Numbered from the stretch's first letter, positions 1-8,825 are shown. The stretch: 64,000 bases of DNA from Sedimentitalea nanhaiensis DSM 24252 (GCF_000473225.1 NZ_KI421509.1:3490868-3554867), one strand, 5' to 3'. Made by a program: numbers and translations. Notes: generated from the sequence alone by a model not told the origin.

Positions 1-32
1 TCCCTGATGCGTGCCCCGGGCCCGCCCGGTCG

Positions 33-245
33 TCATTTGGTGGCCCCCGCGATCGCACCGACCACGGCTCCGGCGCGCGCGCCCTTGCTGCCGCCGACGA
101 GATAGCCGACGCCTGTGCCGATCACCGCGCCGCCAACCGTGTTCTTGGCCCGCTTGCGGTTGGCCTCGGCGGGCGACGGCGCACTCACAGTGAGCACGAG
201 GCCGAGAAGGACCGTGCCGAGGACTGGAATTCGAAGTGTTTTCAT
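33..245 (-). CDS. Small exported glycine-zipper protein
   Basis: A 70-residue protein. The N-terminus is a clear signal peptide (Lys then a Leu/Val-rich core, ending near SAPSPAEA at about residue 28). After a short basic stretch (NRKRAKN) comes a glycine-zipper: repeated Gly-x3-Gly spacing over GGAVIGTGVGYLVGG and the following AGAVVGAIAGA. Such domains usually pack as short helical hairpins in or at a membrane (family knowledge). A GGAGG ribosome site lies about 7 nt upstream of the ATG. Function is unknown; I call only a secreted or periplasmic small glycine-zipper protein. Confidence 0.75.
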   Translation of the reverse strand: MKTLRIPVLGTVLLGLVLTVSAPSPAEANRKRAKNTVGGAVIGTGVGYLVGGSKGARAGAVVGAIAGATK

Positions 246-360
246 GATGCTGCCTCCAAGGTGGCCTCTGCGAGGCGTCGGGTTGTCTCAAGGCCGTTCC
301 GCGCGGGGCGGGCGAGCTGTTTTGTGTCACGCAGCCGGGTCACCGAAATGCGGACCAGGG

Positions 361-708
361 TCAGAACCGGAATGTCACCCCCGGGGTCGGGCCGGATTGG
401 GCGACATCGAACATCACCCCGCCCAGCGGTTCGGTGGTGGACAGCTGCACATGGGTGGTGTCCAGATAGATTACCCACGGCCCGTTGCGCGCCGATCCCA
501 TGACCATGCTGCCGAATTCCAGGTCGTCGAGGATATCGGAAAAGGACAGGTCCACATCCACCGGCGGCAGGCCGGGAACGGTGCCGACCTGGCCTTGCAG
601 CCCCGCCATCCAGAGATAGGGCGTGAGCCGGAACTCCCAATCGGGAAGCGATTGCGCGCGCAATGGCCCGGCAAGGGTCAGGATCAGGGTCAGGATTGCT
701 GCTCGCAT
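361..708 (-). CDS. Short outer-membrane-type protein, possibly internally deleted
   Basis: 115 residues with a signal peptide (cleavage near LRAQS). The mature protein begins WEFRLTPYLWMAGLQG, a pattern found at the start of larger beta-barrel outer-membrane proteins in Rhodobacterales (recalled, not searched). The protein ends GVTFRF, and a terminal aromatic is typical of the last strand of an outer-membrane barrel. At 115 residues it is too short for a full barrel, so it may have lost its middle strands by in-frame deletion. It is divergent from the AraC regulator at 834, with which it shares a promoter region. Function unknown. Confidence 0.6.
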   Translation of the reverse strand: MRAAILTLILTLAGPLRAQSLPDWEFRLTPYLWMAGLQGQVGTVPGLPPVDVDLSFSDILDDLEFGSMVMGSARNGPWVIYLDTTHVQLSTTEPLGGVMFDVAQSGPTPGVTFRF

Positions 709-754
709 TTCGGTCGTGCCTCTTCGTCGTCCGTGAGTTTAACACTGGTACGAG

Positions 755-822
755 CGGTCATCTTGCGACCAGTCAAACCGCTCGGTAAGGTTCTATCATT
801 GTCCTACCGGTCATTTTCCGAC
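755..822. promoter_or_regulatory. Paired direct repeats, candidate AraC-type operator
   Basis: Two 15-bp direct repeats lie in the divergent promoter region between the outer-membrane-like gene and the AraC regulator: CGGTCATCTTGCGAC at 755-769 and CGGTCATTTTCCGAC at 808-822. They match at 13 of 15 positions and their starts are 53 bp apart, about five helical turns. Direct repeats on the same helix face are typical AraC-family operators. Assignment to the neighbouring regulator is inference from position. Confidence 0.55.
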
Positions 823-833
823 AATTTGGGTCC

Positions 834-1862
834 ATGCATAGGAAACTGGTGAATCTCCTTGAGCTGAGACACGTGATCGAACTGCTGGACCGCCACGCGT
901 CGCGTGCCATCGTCGACAGGGCGCTGCGGTCCGTTGGTCTGGACCGCGCCATGTTTTCCGGCAGCACGGGTTTCCTGCCCTATGACAGCGAAGCCATCCT
1001 TTTCGAAACCGTCGCGCGGGCCATTGGCGACCGGCACCTTGGCGCCCGGATCGGGTTGGAATTCGACTATGCAGCCTATGGTGCCTATGCACATTACGTG
1101 CTGGGGGCGCCCGATCTCGCCTCGGCACTCGACCGGGGCAGACGCGCCTTGTCCCTGACCCACCCCGGCTCGGAGATCGTCATTCGGGAAACCGAACACC
1201 ACCTAGTTGTCGGGCGCAATTCCGAGGGTTTTTCCGTGATCGGTCACCGGCACCTGGACGAGGGCGCGCTGTTGGTGATCGGACACGTGGCACGCCATTT
1301 CCTTGGAAATGAGTGGCGGCCAGCCTGGGTGGAAATCCCCGCGACCTGCGAAAGCGAAGCCGTAACGCTCGGCAAGCTGGTGGATGCCCCGGTTCGCCTG
1401 GGATGCAGGGTGCCCGCAATTTCAATTCCTCTGGCCGACCTTGCCGCGCGGAATCCCGGGCCGCCGAGGTCGGACCGGGCCTTGTCGCTTGAGGAACTTG
1501 GGTCGCTGATGGGCGTCAAACCGGTGCAGACGATGCAAGAGGCGGTGGTTCAGGTGATGAACATCATGCAGATTAGGGCAATACCGTCGGAGGACGCCGT
1601 AGCCCGTCTACTGGCCATCGGACCCAGAACCTTGCAGCGCGCGCTGAAGGCTGAAGGCACATCCTTTCGCCGTATTCGTGATGATTTCATAGAGCATCGC
1701 GCGCAGTCGCTATTACGCGATACCGACATGCCAATTGAGAAGATTGGCGAGAACCTGGGATATTCCGAACCGAAAAGTTTCCGGCGTGCGTTCAAGCGAT
1801 GGACCGGAGTGTCGCCGATGGGCTACCGGTCCGCAGGGCAGTTTCAGAAAAACACCGCTTGA
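834..1862 (+). CDS. AraC-family transcriptional regulator
   Basis: 342 residues. Roughly residues 15-200 resemble the ligand-binding module seen in AraC regulators of the ArgR/OruR type (arabinose-binding-domain group), with YAAYGAYAHYVLGAPDLASAL-like features. Residues about 240-335 form the double helix-turn-helix domain, with RTLQRALKAEGTSFRRIRDD in the first HTH and IGENLGYSEPKSFRRAFKRW, the signature second HTH, ending TGVSPMGYR. It starts at the ATG at 834, close behind paired operator-like repeats. It probably controls the divergent outer-membrane-like gene and itself. The inducer cannot be told from sequence. Confidence 0.92.
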   Translation: MHRKLVNLLELRHVIELLDRHASRAIVDRALRSVGLDRAMFSGSTGFLPYDSEAILFETVARAIGDRHLGARIGLEFDYAAYGAYAHYVLGAPDLASALDRGRRALSLTHPGSEIVIRETEHHLVVGRNSEGFSVIGHRHLDEGALLVIGHVARHFLGNEWRPAWVEIPATCESEAVTLGKLVDAPVRLGCRVPAISIPLADLAARNPGPPRSDRALSLEELGSLMGVKPVQTMQEAVVQVMNIMQIRAIPSEDAVARLLAIGPRTLQRALKAEGTSFRRIRDDFIEHRAQSLLRDTDMPIEKIGENLGYSEPKSFRRAFKRWTGVSPMGYRSAGQFQKNTA

Positions 1863-2265
1863 GGTGGCCAGGGCGGCCTCGCAGCGCCCGCCGATGCCCG
1901 GTTGTTCGCAGTACTGGCAGCTACAATGCAGTCCTGAGTTGGAAATGGATTAAATGCCGCTCTCCGCTGACGAAATTGCATGTGCCGAACTCGTGGTGTC
2001 GTAGCACAGGCTGAAGGAGAGAGCGTCTATGGGAGAGATTTCAATCATTGGCGTCGGGGCTGTAAAAGACGGCTTCCAGATGCGTGGTGCCGTGACGGGC
2101 GGGCCGGTCCTGAACACCTAAGCGATAGTACACACCTTGCTTGAGCGGTGCACGTTTCTGTTATCGACCCAGCACGCATTCAGGCCGTTTACCAGAATCC
2201 ACGGCTTAGGCGATGCTTAGCAAAAGCCGTACAATCCGAATCTATCCAATATATTCAATGGATAA
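1863..2265. other. Intergenic region with one doubtful 30-residue ORF
   Basis: About 400 bases separate the AraC gene from tRNA-Tyr. The only coding candidate is a short ORF at 2029-2121, listed separately. Otherwise I see no conserved gene, clear hairpin terminator or repeat array. A short A/T-rich stretch (2230-2265) lies just downstream of the minus-strand tRNA. Confidence 0.5.
2029..2121 (+). CDS. Possible 30-residue ORF
   Basis: ATG at 2029 is preceded by a good ribosome site (AAGGAGAG, about 9 nt upstream). The product begins MGEISIIGVGAVKDG and ends at TAA at 2121. It is short, Gly/Val-rich and resembles no family I know. It could be a genuine small protein, a remnant of a larger gene, or chance. 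Confidence 0.25.
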   Translation: MGEISIIGVGAVKDGFQMRGAVTGGPVLNT

Positions 2266-2349
2266 TGGTGGGCGACCCTGGAATCGAACCAGGCGTGCGT
2301 CTCCGCGAGGGAGTTACAGTCCCCTGCCACACCTTGCGGCCTGTCGCCC
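2266..2349 (-). tRNA. tRNA-Tyr (anticodon GTA)
   Basis: Read on the minus strand the gene folds as a class II tRNA. The acceptor stem GGGCGAC pairs with GTCGCCC, then discriminator A and encoded CCA. The anticodon arm GGGGA-CTGTAAC-TCCCT carries GTA (complement at 2315-2317). A long variable arm follows, as expected for tRNA-Tyr, and the T-arm is CCTGG-TTCGATT-CCAGG. It stands alone upstream of rlmB on the other strand. Confidence 0.96.
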
Positions 2350-2469
2350 ACTGTCATGCGCATTGCGCCTGACGTGGAGGCGTGATTACAAGCGCACCCA
2401 AGGGGCGTCAACAGGAAAATCTGCTGATATGGTCTCGATTTTCAGTTGCTTGGCTCAGAGGACGGCGCG

Positions 2470-3243
2470 ATGAAAAAACCAAAGTGGGTGGTCGAAAAGG
2501 AACAGGCACGCAAGGCGCAAGGGGACGAAACAGTCTGGCTGTTCGGTCTGCACGCGGTACGCGATGCGCTGGTCAATCCGCGCCGCGAGAAATTGCGGCT
2601 GATCGTGACGCTGAATGCCCAGGCCAAGCTGGCCGATGCCATTGCCGAGGCCGGAATTACGCCGGAACTGGACGATGCGCGGAGGTTTTCCGCGCCTATC
2701 GATCCCGGTTCGGTGCATCAGGGCGCGGCGCTGGAGGTCAAGCCGTTGTCCTGGGGCAGCCTGAGCGAAGTCTGCATCGGGGCACATGCCCCCAGGGTCA
2801 TCCTGCTGGACCGGGTGACCGATCCGCACAATGTCGGCGCGATCTTGCGCAGTGCCGAGGTGCTGGGGGCCAGCGCCGTGATCGGCACACGGCATCACTC
2901 GGCGCCCGAGACCGGCGCGTTGGCCAAAACCGCAAGCGGTGCTTTGGAGCGTCAGCCCTATCTGCGGATGCGCAACCTCGCGGATACAATTACCGAATTG
3001 CAGAACATGGGATATCTGGTTCTGGGTCTGGACGGCGAGGCGGAGGATACGATCGAAACCGCTGTGGCCGGGCGGGCAGATCGGGCCGTGGCTCTGGTTC
3101 TGGGGGCCGAGGGGCCGGGGCTGCGTCAGAAGACCAAAGAGACCGTCGATCAACTGGTCCGGATTGATGCCGCCGGGTTATTTGGGTCTTTGAATGTGTC
3201 CAACGCCGCAGCGGTCGCACTATACGCGTCGCGTCGAGGATGA
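2470..3243 (+). CDS. rlmB: TrmH/SpoU-family 23S rRNA 2'-O-methyltransferase, RlmB-like
   Basis: 257 residues. It transfers a methyl group from S-adenosylmethionine to a ribose 2'-OH, in RlmB at G2251 of 23S rRNA. An N-terminal substrate-binding domain (WLFGLHAVRDAL, residues about 20-95) is followed by the SPOUT knot. SPOUT motif 1 is DPHNVGAILRSAEVLGA, motif 2 is ALVLGAEGPGLR, and motif 3 is GSLNVSNAAAVALYASRR at the C-terminus. I chose the ATG at 2470 because an AGAGGA ribosome site precedes it; an upstream ATG at 2446 would add eight unconserved residues. The exact target guanosine is inferred from family. Confidence 0.9.
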   Translation: MKKPKWVVEKEQARKAQGDETVWLFGLHAVRDALVNPRREKLRLIVTLNAQAKLADAIAEAGITPELDDARRFSAPIDPGSVHQGAALEVKPLSWGSLSEVCIGAHAPRVILLDRVTDPHNVGAILRSAEVLGASAVIGTRHHSAPETGALAKTASGALERQPYLRMRNLADTITELQNMGYLVLGLDGEAEDTIETAVAGRADRAVALVLGAEGPGLRQKTKETVDQLVRIDAAGLFGSLNVSNAAAVALYASRRG

Positions 3244-3244
3244 T

Positions 3245-4117
3245 TCACGGCCCTTCGTCCTTTAGCAGCGAGATAAAACGCCCCTTGATCAGCCAACTCA
3301 GGCCGAAACTTCCCAGGGCAATTGTTTCCAGAACAAAGGTCAGCCGCCGCGCGTCCCACCAGGCATCGAGCCTTTGGGCCTGAGTGGCGGACAACAGCCA
3401 GTTCACGCAGCCGGTCTTGGTCGCGATGGCGGCGACGGACAGGGCAATTGCCAGCCCCAAAACGCGATAGCAGCGGTTGCGCAGGGCTTTGCGGCTGCCG
3501 GGAGGGACCGGACCCGATGAGGCCGAACTATTGCCTCGGGTAAAGACGAAGAACGCGTAGTAGGCCAGGATGACCAACATCACGCCTGCCATCGAGACAT
3601 GCAGCATGCGCAGGGCCACCGGCACCGTATCGCCACCGCCCAAACCTTCGAAGCTGGCCCAGAAATCATGACTGATGGTGCCGGTGACTCGCCCGCCGGG
3701 AACGGACGCGGTCTCGGAACCCTGGGGCTGGGTCAGGAACACGCGGGCGACATCGGATGGCTGATAGGCGCAGCCGGAATCCGCTGTCGGCACAAAGGCA
3801 ACCCCCAGAGCGCAGATCCCCGCCAGCCTGACGAGCCACAGATCGTACCAGCGGTGTTGCAGGCAACCCTCGGTCTCCTGCGGCTCGAAATCATAGAACG
3901 CAGCCAGCAACAGGCCGACAAACACCAGCGCCCCGACAAACAGATCGCCGCCGAGACGACTGAAATAATAGTGGCTGATGGATGCGCGAAAACAAAGCCC
4001 TCCCAGGAGGGTCAGTGCGACCAGGGCCAAAGGCAGTAGCAATGCAACATATCCGACGCATTGGTTAACTCGGCGCAGGCTGATGGAAAAGGGCAGATCA
4101 GGCGAGATGTCCGGCAT
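3245..4117 (-). CDS. Integral membrane protein of unknown function
   Basis: About 290 residues with roughly six hydrophobic segments, including VGYVALLLPLALVALTLLGG near the N-terminus, a paired segment ending in GLLLAAFYDF, and YRVLGLAIALSVAAIATK near the C-terminus. The loop between segments 3 and 4 is long and holds CAYQPSDVARVF. I chose the start at 4117 (MPDISPDL) because AAAGGA lies about 8 nt upstream. The ATG at 4126 has its purines touching the start codon. The gene converges on rlmB with only one base between the stops. I recognise no family. Confidence 0.65.
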   Translation of the reverse strand: MPDISPDLPFSISLRRVNQCVGYVALLLPLALVALTLLGGLCFRASISHYYFSRLGGDLFVGALVFVGLLLAAFYDFEPQETEGCLQHRWYDLWLVRLAGICALGVAFVPTADSGCAYQPSDVARVFLTQPQGSETASVPGGRVTGTISHDFWASFEGLGGGDTVPVALRMLHVSMAGVMLVILAYYAFFVFTRGNSSASSGPVPPGSRKALRNRCYRVLGLAIALSVAAIATKTGCVNWLLSATQAQRLDAWWDARRLTFVLETIALGSFGLSWLIKGRFISLLKDEGP

Positions 4118-4237
4118 GAATTTCATCCTTTTCAGGGTGCGATTTACTGCGTCAAACAGGACAAGAATTGGTGTGCATGTTGTAAACAGGGCGTACGGCA
4201 CGATATTGAGAACTGATTAGTTTCGAGGCCCGCGCAG

Positions 4238-4558
4238 ATGCTCCAGACGACCAAGATCGCCACATGTTGTTACTGTGGTACCCGAGCGGCGCTGGTGCTG
4301 GGCAAGGCAATGCGACACGAACTGGCCTGTTCTGCCTGTGGCGCCCCCCTGCACGAGCTGAAACGCCTGCGGTGCGATGCCATGGCCAGACCGGACCGGC
4401 CTGTGCTTGGCAAATCCCGGGTCGGCGCATCTGCGGCTCTTTCGCCACGTCGCAAGCCGGTCAAGAAGATCGGGAACAAGCCGAGAAAGAAGCGCAAGGG
4501 CCTGATGCACAAGTTGATGGAAGAGGCCTGGGACGCGATCGAGGATTTGCTGGACTGA
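4238..4558 (+). CDS. Small zinc-ribbon protein with basic tail
   Basis: 106 residues. Two cysteine pairs (CCYC at about residues 10-13 and CSAC at about 31-34) are spaced like a zinc ribbon. After it comes a strongly basic segment (PRRKPVKKIGNKPRKKRKG, about residues 70-88) and an acidic amphipathic end (EEAWDAIEDLLD). The zinc-ribbon plus basic-linker design suggests nucleic-acid or ribosome contact, but that is inference. Proteins of this layout occur in related Rhodobacterales as hypothetical proteins (recalled). Confidence 0.75.
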   Translation: MLQTTKIATCCYCGTRAALVLGKAMRHELACSACGAPLHELKRLRCDAMARPDRPVLGKSRVGASAALSPRRKPVKKIGNKPRKKRKGLMHKLMEEAWDAIEDLLD

Positions 4559-4652
4559 ACCCGTTGAAACAATGATCACAGCTGCGCCACGCGCGCTTCA
4601 CATCTGCGTTTCCCGGGTTTTCAGACCGCGCGACAGTTGCCATTGTCTGCCA

Positions 4653-5129
4653 ATGACAAGATCCGTGCGCTTTCCATTCTTGCCCGCCATCCGGCTTTGC
4701 CTCTTGGGTGGGGCCATTGTGTTCTGGGCCATTGCGGCCCGGGCGGACGAGCCCATTTTTAATGCGCGCGATGGGGCGGCCATCGACGGGTATGATGTGG
4801 TGGCCTATTTCACGACAGGCGAACCGACGTCGGGCGATCCGGATATTGCGGTGCTGTGGAAAGGCGCGGTCTGGCTTTTTATATCGGATGAGAATCGCGA
4901 GAGATTCGAGGCCAACCCGCGTGCCTATGCGCCGCAATTCGGCGGCTATTGCGCCTATGGGGTGTCGTCGGGGCTGGTTCTGCGCACGGATCCGCGTGTC
5001 TGGCAGATCCGCGATGGCAAGTTGTATCTGATCCACAATGCCGCGGTCTGGGACAAATGGATCCAGGACGTACCGGGCAACATAGAGCGGGCGGATGCCA
5101 ATTGGCCCCGGGTTCTGGCTTCTCATTGA
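4653..5129 (+). CDS. Exported YHS-domain protein
   Basis: 158 residues. The signal peptide runs to about residue 31 (FWAIAARADE). The mature part is a YHS domain: AIDGYDVVAYFTTGEP, then WLFISDENRERFEANPRAYAPQ and GGYCAYGVSSG. YHS domains are small folds often linked to metal or redox proteins. The start at 4653 puts the signal peptide at the N-terminus; the longer reading frame from 4572 would place it internally. A strong terminator follows at 5256. Confidence 0.8.
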   Translation: MTRSVRFPFLPAIRLCLLGGAIVFWAIAARADEPIFNARDGAAIDGYDVVAYFTTGEPTSGDPDIAVLWKGAVWLFISDENRERFEANPRAYAPQFGGYCAYGVSSGLVLRTDPRVWQIRDGKLYLIHNAAVWDKWIQDVPGNIERADANWPRVLASH

Positions 5130-5255
5130 TTTCTGGCACCGGGGTTTCACGGCTTTGCGAGCGGGGCTTCAACGGACCGGATTCGTTCCTATATCAATTG
5201 GGACCACGGACTGGAACTTCCGTGGATCATTTCACTGTCCCTCGTTCCGATACCT

Positions 5256-5291
5256 GCGCCCTGGACCTTATTCGGTCTTGGGCGCTTTTTT
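5256..5291 (+). terminator. Rho-independent terminator
   Basis: GCGCCC at 5256-5261 pairs with GGGCGC at 5280-5285, and inner GACC pairs with GGTC around a TTATTC loop. Six T residues follow directly (5286-5291). It lies about 125 bases downstream of the YHS gene and 30 bases before the next plus-strand gene. Confidence 0.85.
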
Positions 5292-5320
5292 ATGACGGCA
5301 GAAGCGGTTAGACTGATCCC

Positions 5321-5791
5321 ATGACCAACTATTCCGATGACCATCTCAGACAGATTCTGAAGCGGACCAAGGTGATTGCCGTGGTCGGTGTGTCGATGAA
5401 TTCCGTACGCCCCAGCTTTTATGTGGCGCGATATCTGGCGCTCAAGGGATACCGGGTGATCCCGGTCAATCCGGGGCATGCCGGTGCCGAACTGTTCGGC
5501 GAAACGGTGATGGCGTCGCTGTCGGACATTGAGGGGCCGGTGGATATGGTGGATATTTTTCGCCGATCCGACGCGGTTCCGCCGATTGTGGACGAAGCGT
5601 TGCAGGCGTTTCCGGCGTTGCAGACGATCTGGATGCAGATCGGAGTAGAGCATGCCGAGGCGGCGGCCAGGGCCGAAGCGCGCGGGGTGACGGTGATTCA
5701 GAACCGGTGCCCCAAAATCGAGTATCAGCGCCTGTTCGGCGAATTGCGCATGGGCGGATTCGCCACCGGGATCATCTCGTCCAAATTGTGA
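5321..5791 (+). CDS. CoA-binding domain protein (YccU type)
   Basis: 156 residues, the full length for single-domain CoA-binding proteins. The Rossmann start IAVVGVSMNSVRPSFYVARY (residues about 18-37) and the strand YRVIPVNPGHAG fit the family. The later sequence TIWMQIGVEHAEAAARAEARG and VIQNRCPKIEYQRL also matches it. These proteins resemble the N-terminal domain of succinyl-CoA ligase alpha but lack the catalytic domain; their cellular role is poorly known. It is transcribed alone, after the terminator at 5256. Confidence 0.9.
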   Translation: MTNYSDDHLRQILKRTKVIAVVGVSMNSVRPSFYVARYLALKGYRVIPVNPGHAGAELFGETVMASLSDIEGPVDMVDIFRRSDAVPPIVDEALQAFPALQTIWMQIGVEHAEAAARAEARGVTVIQNRCPKIEYQRLFGELRMGGFATGIISSKL

Positions 5792-5840
5792 TTGGGGCAG
5801 GTCCGCAGGCCCGAATTTACGAAAAACGCGCCTGAGCCGG

Positions 5841-5873
5841 GCGTACAGATGTTGTACATACCCCGTACATACA
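5841..5873. repeat. Array of three 11-bp CGTACATA-type units (copy A)
   Basis: Three contiguous 11-bp units: GCGTACAGATG (5841-5851), TTGTACATACC (5852-5862) and CCGTACATACA (5863-5873). The core TACATA recurs exactly every 11 bp, one helical turn. The array sits between two convergent genes, 50 bp past the CoA-binding gene and 33 bp past hisE, so it is not in a normal promoter position. A second array of the same kind is at 52656. Function unknown. Confidence 0.6.
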
Positions 5874-5905
5874 CTGTGAGGCTCGGACCTGCTGTGGACC
5901 CGATT

Positions 5906-6223
5906 CTACTGCGCCTTACGCCCGGATTTTTCTGCGATGCCGCTGACGCCCTGCCGACGGGCCAGTTCGTTCAGAACGTCTGACAGGGGCACGTCGCGCG
6001 CGGCCAGCATGACCAGCAGGTGATAGAGCACGTCGGCGGCCTCGGATGTGAGCGCGGCGCGGTCGCCCTTGACCGCTTCGATGATCGCCTCGACCGCTTC
6101 TTCGCCGAATTTTTCAGCACATTTCTCGGGGCCCTTGGCCAACAGCCTGGCGGTCCAGCTGCTGTCAGGGTCGGCATCCTTGCGGGCGGCAATGGTTTCG
6201 GCAAGCTCGGTCAGAATGCTCAT
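5906..6223 (-). CDS. hisE: Phosphoribosyl-ATP pyrophosphatase
   Basis: 105 residues. It catalyses the second step of histidine synthesis, releasing pyrophosphate from phosphoribosyl-ATP. It is a MazG-like all-alpha protein with the acidic metal-binding helices typical of His[21 protein letters not shown] and [15 protein letters not shown]. Its ATG overlaps the hisF stop as ATGA, so the two are translationally coupled. It is a stand-alone HisE, not fused to HisI. Confidence 0.95.
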   Translation of the reverse strand: MSILTELAETIAARKDADPDSSWTARLLAKGPEKCAEKFGEEAVEAIIEAVKGDRAALTSEAADVLYHLLVMLAARDVPLSDVLNELARRQGVSGIAEKSGRKAQ

Positions 6224-6981
6224 GTCAGCCTCATTGGGATGCCGGCGGCGGCCATATGCTGTTTGGCCTCACCGATGGTGAAGTCGCCGAAATGAAAGAT
6301 CGACGCGGCCAGCACGGCGCTGGCACCGCCCTCGGTCACGCCCTGCACCAGGTGATCCAGCGTACCGACACCGCCGCTGGCGATCACCGGCACGCTTACC
6401 GCGTCCGATATGGCACGGGTCAGGGGCAGATTGAACCCGGCGCGGGTGCCGTCGCGATCCATGCTGGTTAACAGGATTTCGCCCGCGCCTTTTGCGGTCA
6501 CGGTGCGCGCAAACTCCACTGCGTCGATGCCGGTGGGTTTGCGCCCGCCATGGGTGAAGATTTCCCATTTTCCGGGGCTGACGGTCTTGGCGTCGATGGC
6601 GACAACGATGCACTGGCTGCCAAACTGATCGGCGGCTTCGGCCACGACGTCAGGGCGGGCCACGGCGGCCGAGTTGAACGACACTTTGTCAGCCCCGGCC
6701 AGCAGCAGGTCGCGCACGTCTTCGCGGCTGCGCACACCCCCGCCGACGGTCAGCGGGATGTAACACTGCTCGGCGGTGCGCTGCACCACGTCGAACATGG
6801 TGCCGCGGTTTTCATGGGTGGCGTGGATGTCCAGAAAGCACAGCTCGTCGGCCCCGGCGGCGTCATAGGCACGGGCGGATTCCACCGGGTCGCCGGCATC
6901 GACGAGATCGACGAAATTGACACCCTTGACCACGCGGCCATCGGCAACGTCGAGACAGGGGATGATGCGGGTCTTGAGCAT
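6220..6981 (-). CDS. hisF: Imidazole glycerol phosphate synthase, cyclase subunit
   Basis: 253 residues, a full-length TIM barrel. The N-terminus [20 protein letters not shown] is diagnostic and contains the catalytic Asp (CLDV). The other catalytic Asp lies in [15 protein letters not shown], and the phosphate loops are VGGGVRS and [12 protein letters not shown]. It closes the imidazole ring using ammonia from HisH, whose gene is 43 kb away on the same strand. I chose 6981 because AAAGGA lies 7 nt upstream; the frame is open further upstream but without family sequence. Confidence 0.96.
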   Translation of the reverse strand: MLKTRIIPCLDVADGRVVKGVNFVDLVDAGDPVESARAYDAAGADELCFLDIHATHENRGTMFDVVQRTAEQCYIPLTVGGGVRSREDVRDLLLAGADKVSFNSAAVARPDVVAEAADQFGSQCIVVAIDAKTVSPGKWEIFTHGGRKPTGIDAVEFARTVTAKGAGEILLTSMDRDGTRAGFNLPLTRAISDAVSVPVIASGGVGTLDHLVQGVTEGGASAVLAASIFHFGDFTIGEAKQHMAAAGIPMRLT

Positions 6982-7102
6982 GTCCGGTCCTTTTGAGCCA
7001 TGTCCTAATCGCAAAATCGCGCCGATACCAGAGAAGTGATTGGACCCGTCCCGCCGGGCATGAAGACATGCGGGTCATCGGATAAACGGAAAGGAGTTCG
7101 AC

Positions 7103-7555
7103 ATGCGTGGACATATCATTCTGGCGGCGGCGGTTGCGCTGGCGGGGGCCGGACAGGCCGGGGCGGATGATCTGGTACGGGTCAAGACCGGCAAATCGGT
7201 GGATGCGGCGATGGACGCGTTGCAGGCGGCGGTCGAAGGGGCCGGGGCAACGGTGTTCGCGCGCGTCGATCATGCCGCGGGCGCACGCGGCGCGGGCCTT
7301 GAAATGAACGATGCCGAACTGCTCATCTTCGGCAATCCCAAGCTGGGCACGCCGGTGATGCAGGCCGACCCCCTGGCCGGGCTGTTCCTGCCGCTGAAGG
7401 TGCTGGCCTATGCCGATGGCGACGGGCAGGTCTGGCTGGCCTATCAGGACCCCGCCGAAATGCTGGACGATCTGGCGGTCGACGACGATTTGCCGGCGAT
7501 CGGCAAGATGCAGGGTGCGCTGGACAAGCTGACGGCCAAAGCGGCGGGCGGCTGA
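7103..7555 (+). CDS. Exported DUF302-domain protein
   Basis: 150 residues with a signal peptide (cleavage near GQAGADD). The rest is a DUF302 fold: VDAAMDALQAAVEGAGATVFARVDHAAGA, then LLIFGNPKLGTPVMQADPLAGLFLP and WLAYQDP. DUF302 proteins are small alpha/beta sandwiches of unresolved function, mostly periplasmic. GGAG lies 7 nt before the ATG. It is inserted on the plus strand between hisF and hisA, which are both on the minus strand. A second DUF302 gene is at 30869. Confidence 0.85.
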   Translation: MRGHIILAAAVALAGAGQAGADDLVRVKTGKSVDAAMDALQAAVEGAGATVFARVDHAAGARGAGLEMNDAELLIFGNPKLGTPVMQADPLAGLFLPLKVLAYADGDGQVWLAYQDPAEMLDDLAVDDDLPAIGKMQGALDKLTAKAAGG

Positions 7556-7559
7556 GTGG

Positions 7560-8282
7560 TCAGCCCCTCAGCGTTGCCAGGGCCTGTTTCAGGTCCAGCG
7601 CGCCGTCATAAAGCGCCCGGCCCGAGATCGCGCCGTTCAGCGCAACGCCACAATCGCGTAGCGCGATGAGGTCATCCAGAGAGGACACCCCGCCCGAGGC
7701 GATCACCGGGATCGAAACCGCGCGGGCCAGCGCGGCGGTGGCCGCGACGTTGGGGCCCTGCATCGCGCCGTCGCGGTTGATGTCGGTATAGATGATGGCG
7801 GCGACGCCCGCGTCTTCGAACGATCTTGCCAGATCGGTGACGTTCACGTCGGTTTTCTCGGCCCAGCCCTTGGTGGCGACCATGCCGTTGCGCGCGTCGA
7901 TACCGACCGCGACCTGGCCGGGAAAGGCGCGGGCCGCCTCGCGCACCAGATCGGGGTTTTCCACCGCCACGGTGCCCAGGATGACGCGGGCCAGACCCTT
8001 GGAAAGCCAGCTTTCGATGGTGGCCATGTCGCGGATGCCGCCGCCCAGCTGGGCGGGCACGTCACAGGCGGCCAGAATCGCCTCGACCGGGGCGGCGTTG
8101 ACCGGTGTGCCAGCAAAGGCACCGTTCAGATCGACCAGATGCAGCCACTCGCATCCGGCCTCGACAAAGGCGCGGGCCTGGGCGGCGGGGTCGTCGTTGA
8201 ATACGGTGGCCTGCTCCATCTCGCCGCGCACCAGGCGCACGGCTTGTCCATCTTTCAGGTCGATTGCGGGATAGAGGATCAT
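7560..8282 (-). CDS. hisA: Phosphoribosylformimino-5-aminoimidazole carboxamide ribotide isomerase
   Basis: 240 residues, the usual HisA length. It performs the Amadori isomerisation that feeds HisF/His[21 protein letters not shown] at the N-terminus holds the first catalytic Asp. [29 protein letters not shown] (second catalytic Asp) and [12 protein letters not shown] are all present. The ATG at 8282 has AAAGG upstream; the longer open frame to 8567 has no family sequence. Confidence 0.96.
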   Translation of the reverse strand: MILYPAIDLKDGQAVRLVRGEMEQATVFNDDPAAQARAFVEAGCEWLHLVDLNGAFAGTPVNAAPVEAILAACDVPAQLGGGIRDMATIESWLSKGLARVILGTVAVENPDLVREAARAFPGQVAVGIDARNGMVATKGWAEKTDVNVTDLARSFEDAGVAAIIYTDINRDGAMQGPNVAATAALARAVSIPVIASGGVSSLDDLIALRDCGVALNGAISGRALYDGALDLKQALATLRG

Positions 8283-8413
8283 TGGGGGGCCTTTCGCGAC
8301 AGTTTGGCCGCGATATGGCACGGGGCGGGGCGGGATTGCAACGCGCCGCAAGATCAGGCTTGCCACGGCGCCCGGGGCGAGGTCAGATTGCGTCAAGCAG
8401 AGGAGGCGGCCGG

Positions 8414-8812
8414 ATGAGGCGGATCGGGAAGAAAATCGTTTTGGGAGCCGTGGTGGCATTGGGTCTGGCCGGGGGGGCGATGGCGGACCCGGTTGAGGGC
8501 ACCTGGCAGACCGAAGTGGATGACGGTGCCTATGCGCATGTGGCGATGGCCCCCTGCGGCGGCGCATTCTGTGGCACGATGGTGCGCACGTTCAACAGCG
8601 GGGGCGAGTACAAATCGCCCAATATCGGCAAGAAGCTGATCCTCGACATGGTGCCACAGGGTGATGGAACCTACAAAGGCAAGGCTTGGAGGCCGTCCAA
8701 TGGCAAGACCTATATCGGCAAGATGACCCTGAAGGGCGACACGCTGTACCCGGCGGGCTGTGTTCTGGGCGGGTTGCTGTGTTTCGATCAGACCTGGACC
8801 CGGATCAAGTAA
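8414..8812 (+). CDS. Exported DUF2147-domain protein
   Basis: 132 residues. The signal peptide ends near [10 protein letters not shown]. The mature domain begins [17 protein letters not shown] and holds four cysteines (CGGAFCG and CVLGGLLC) that could form disulfides. The sequence [21 protein letters not shown] is typical of DUF2147, a small lipocalin-like fold. AGGAGG lies about 7 nt before the ATG at 8414. It neighbours hisA on the opposite strand. Function is unknown in the family. Confidence 0.85.
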   Translation: MRRIGKKIVLGAVVALGLAGGAMADPVEGTWQTEVDDGAYAHVAMAPCGGAFCGTMVRTFNSGGEYKSPNIGKKLILDMVPQGDGTYKGKAWRPSNGKTYIGKMTLKGDTLYPAGCVLGGLLCFDQTWTRIK

Positions 8813-8825
8813 CTGTCGCGACGGG

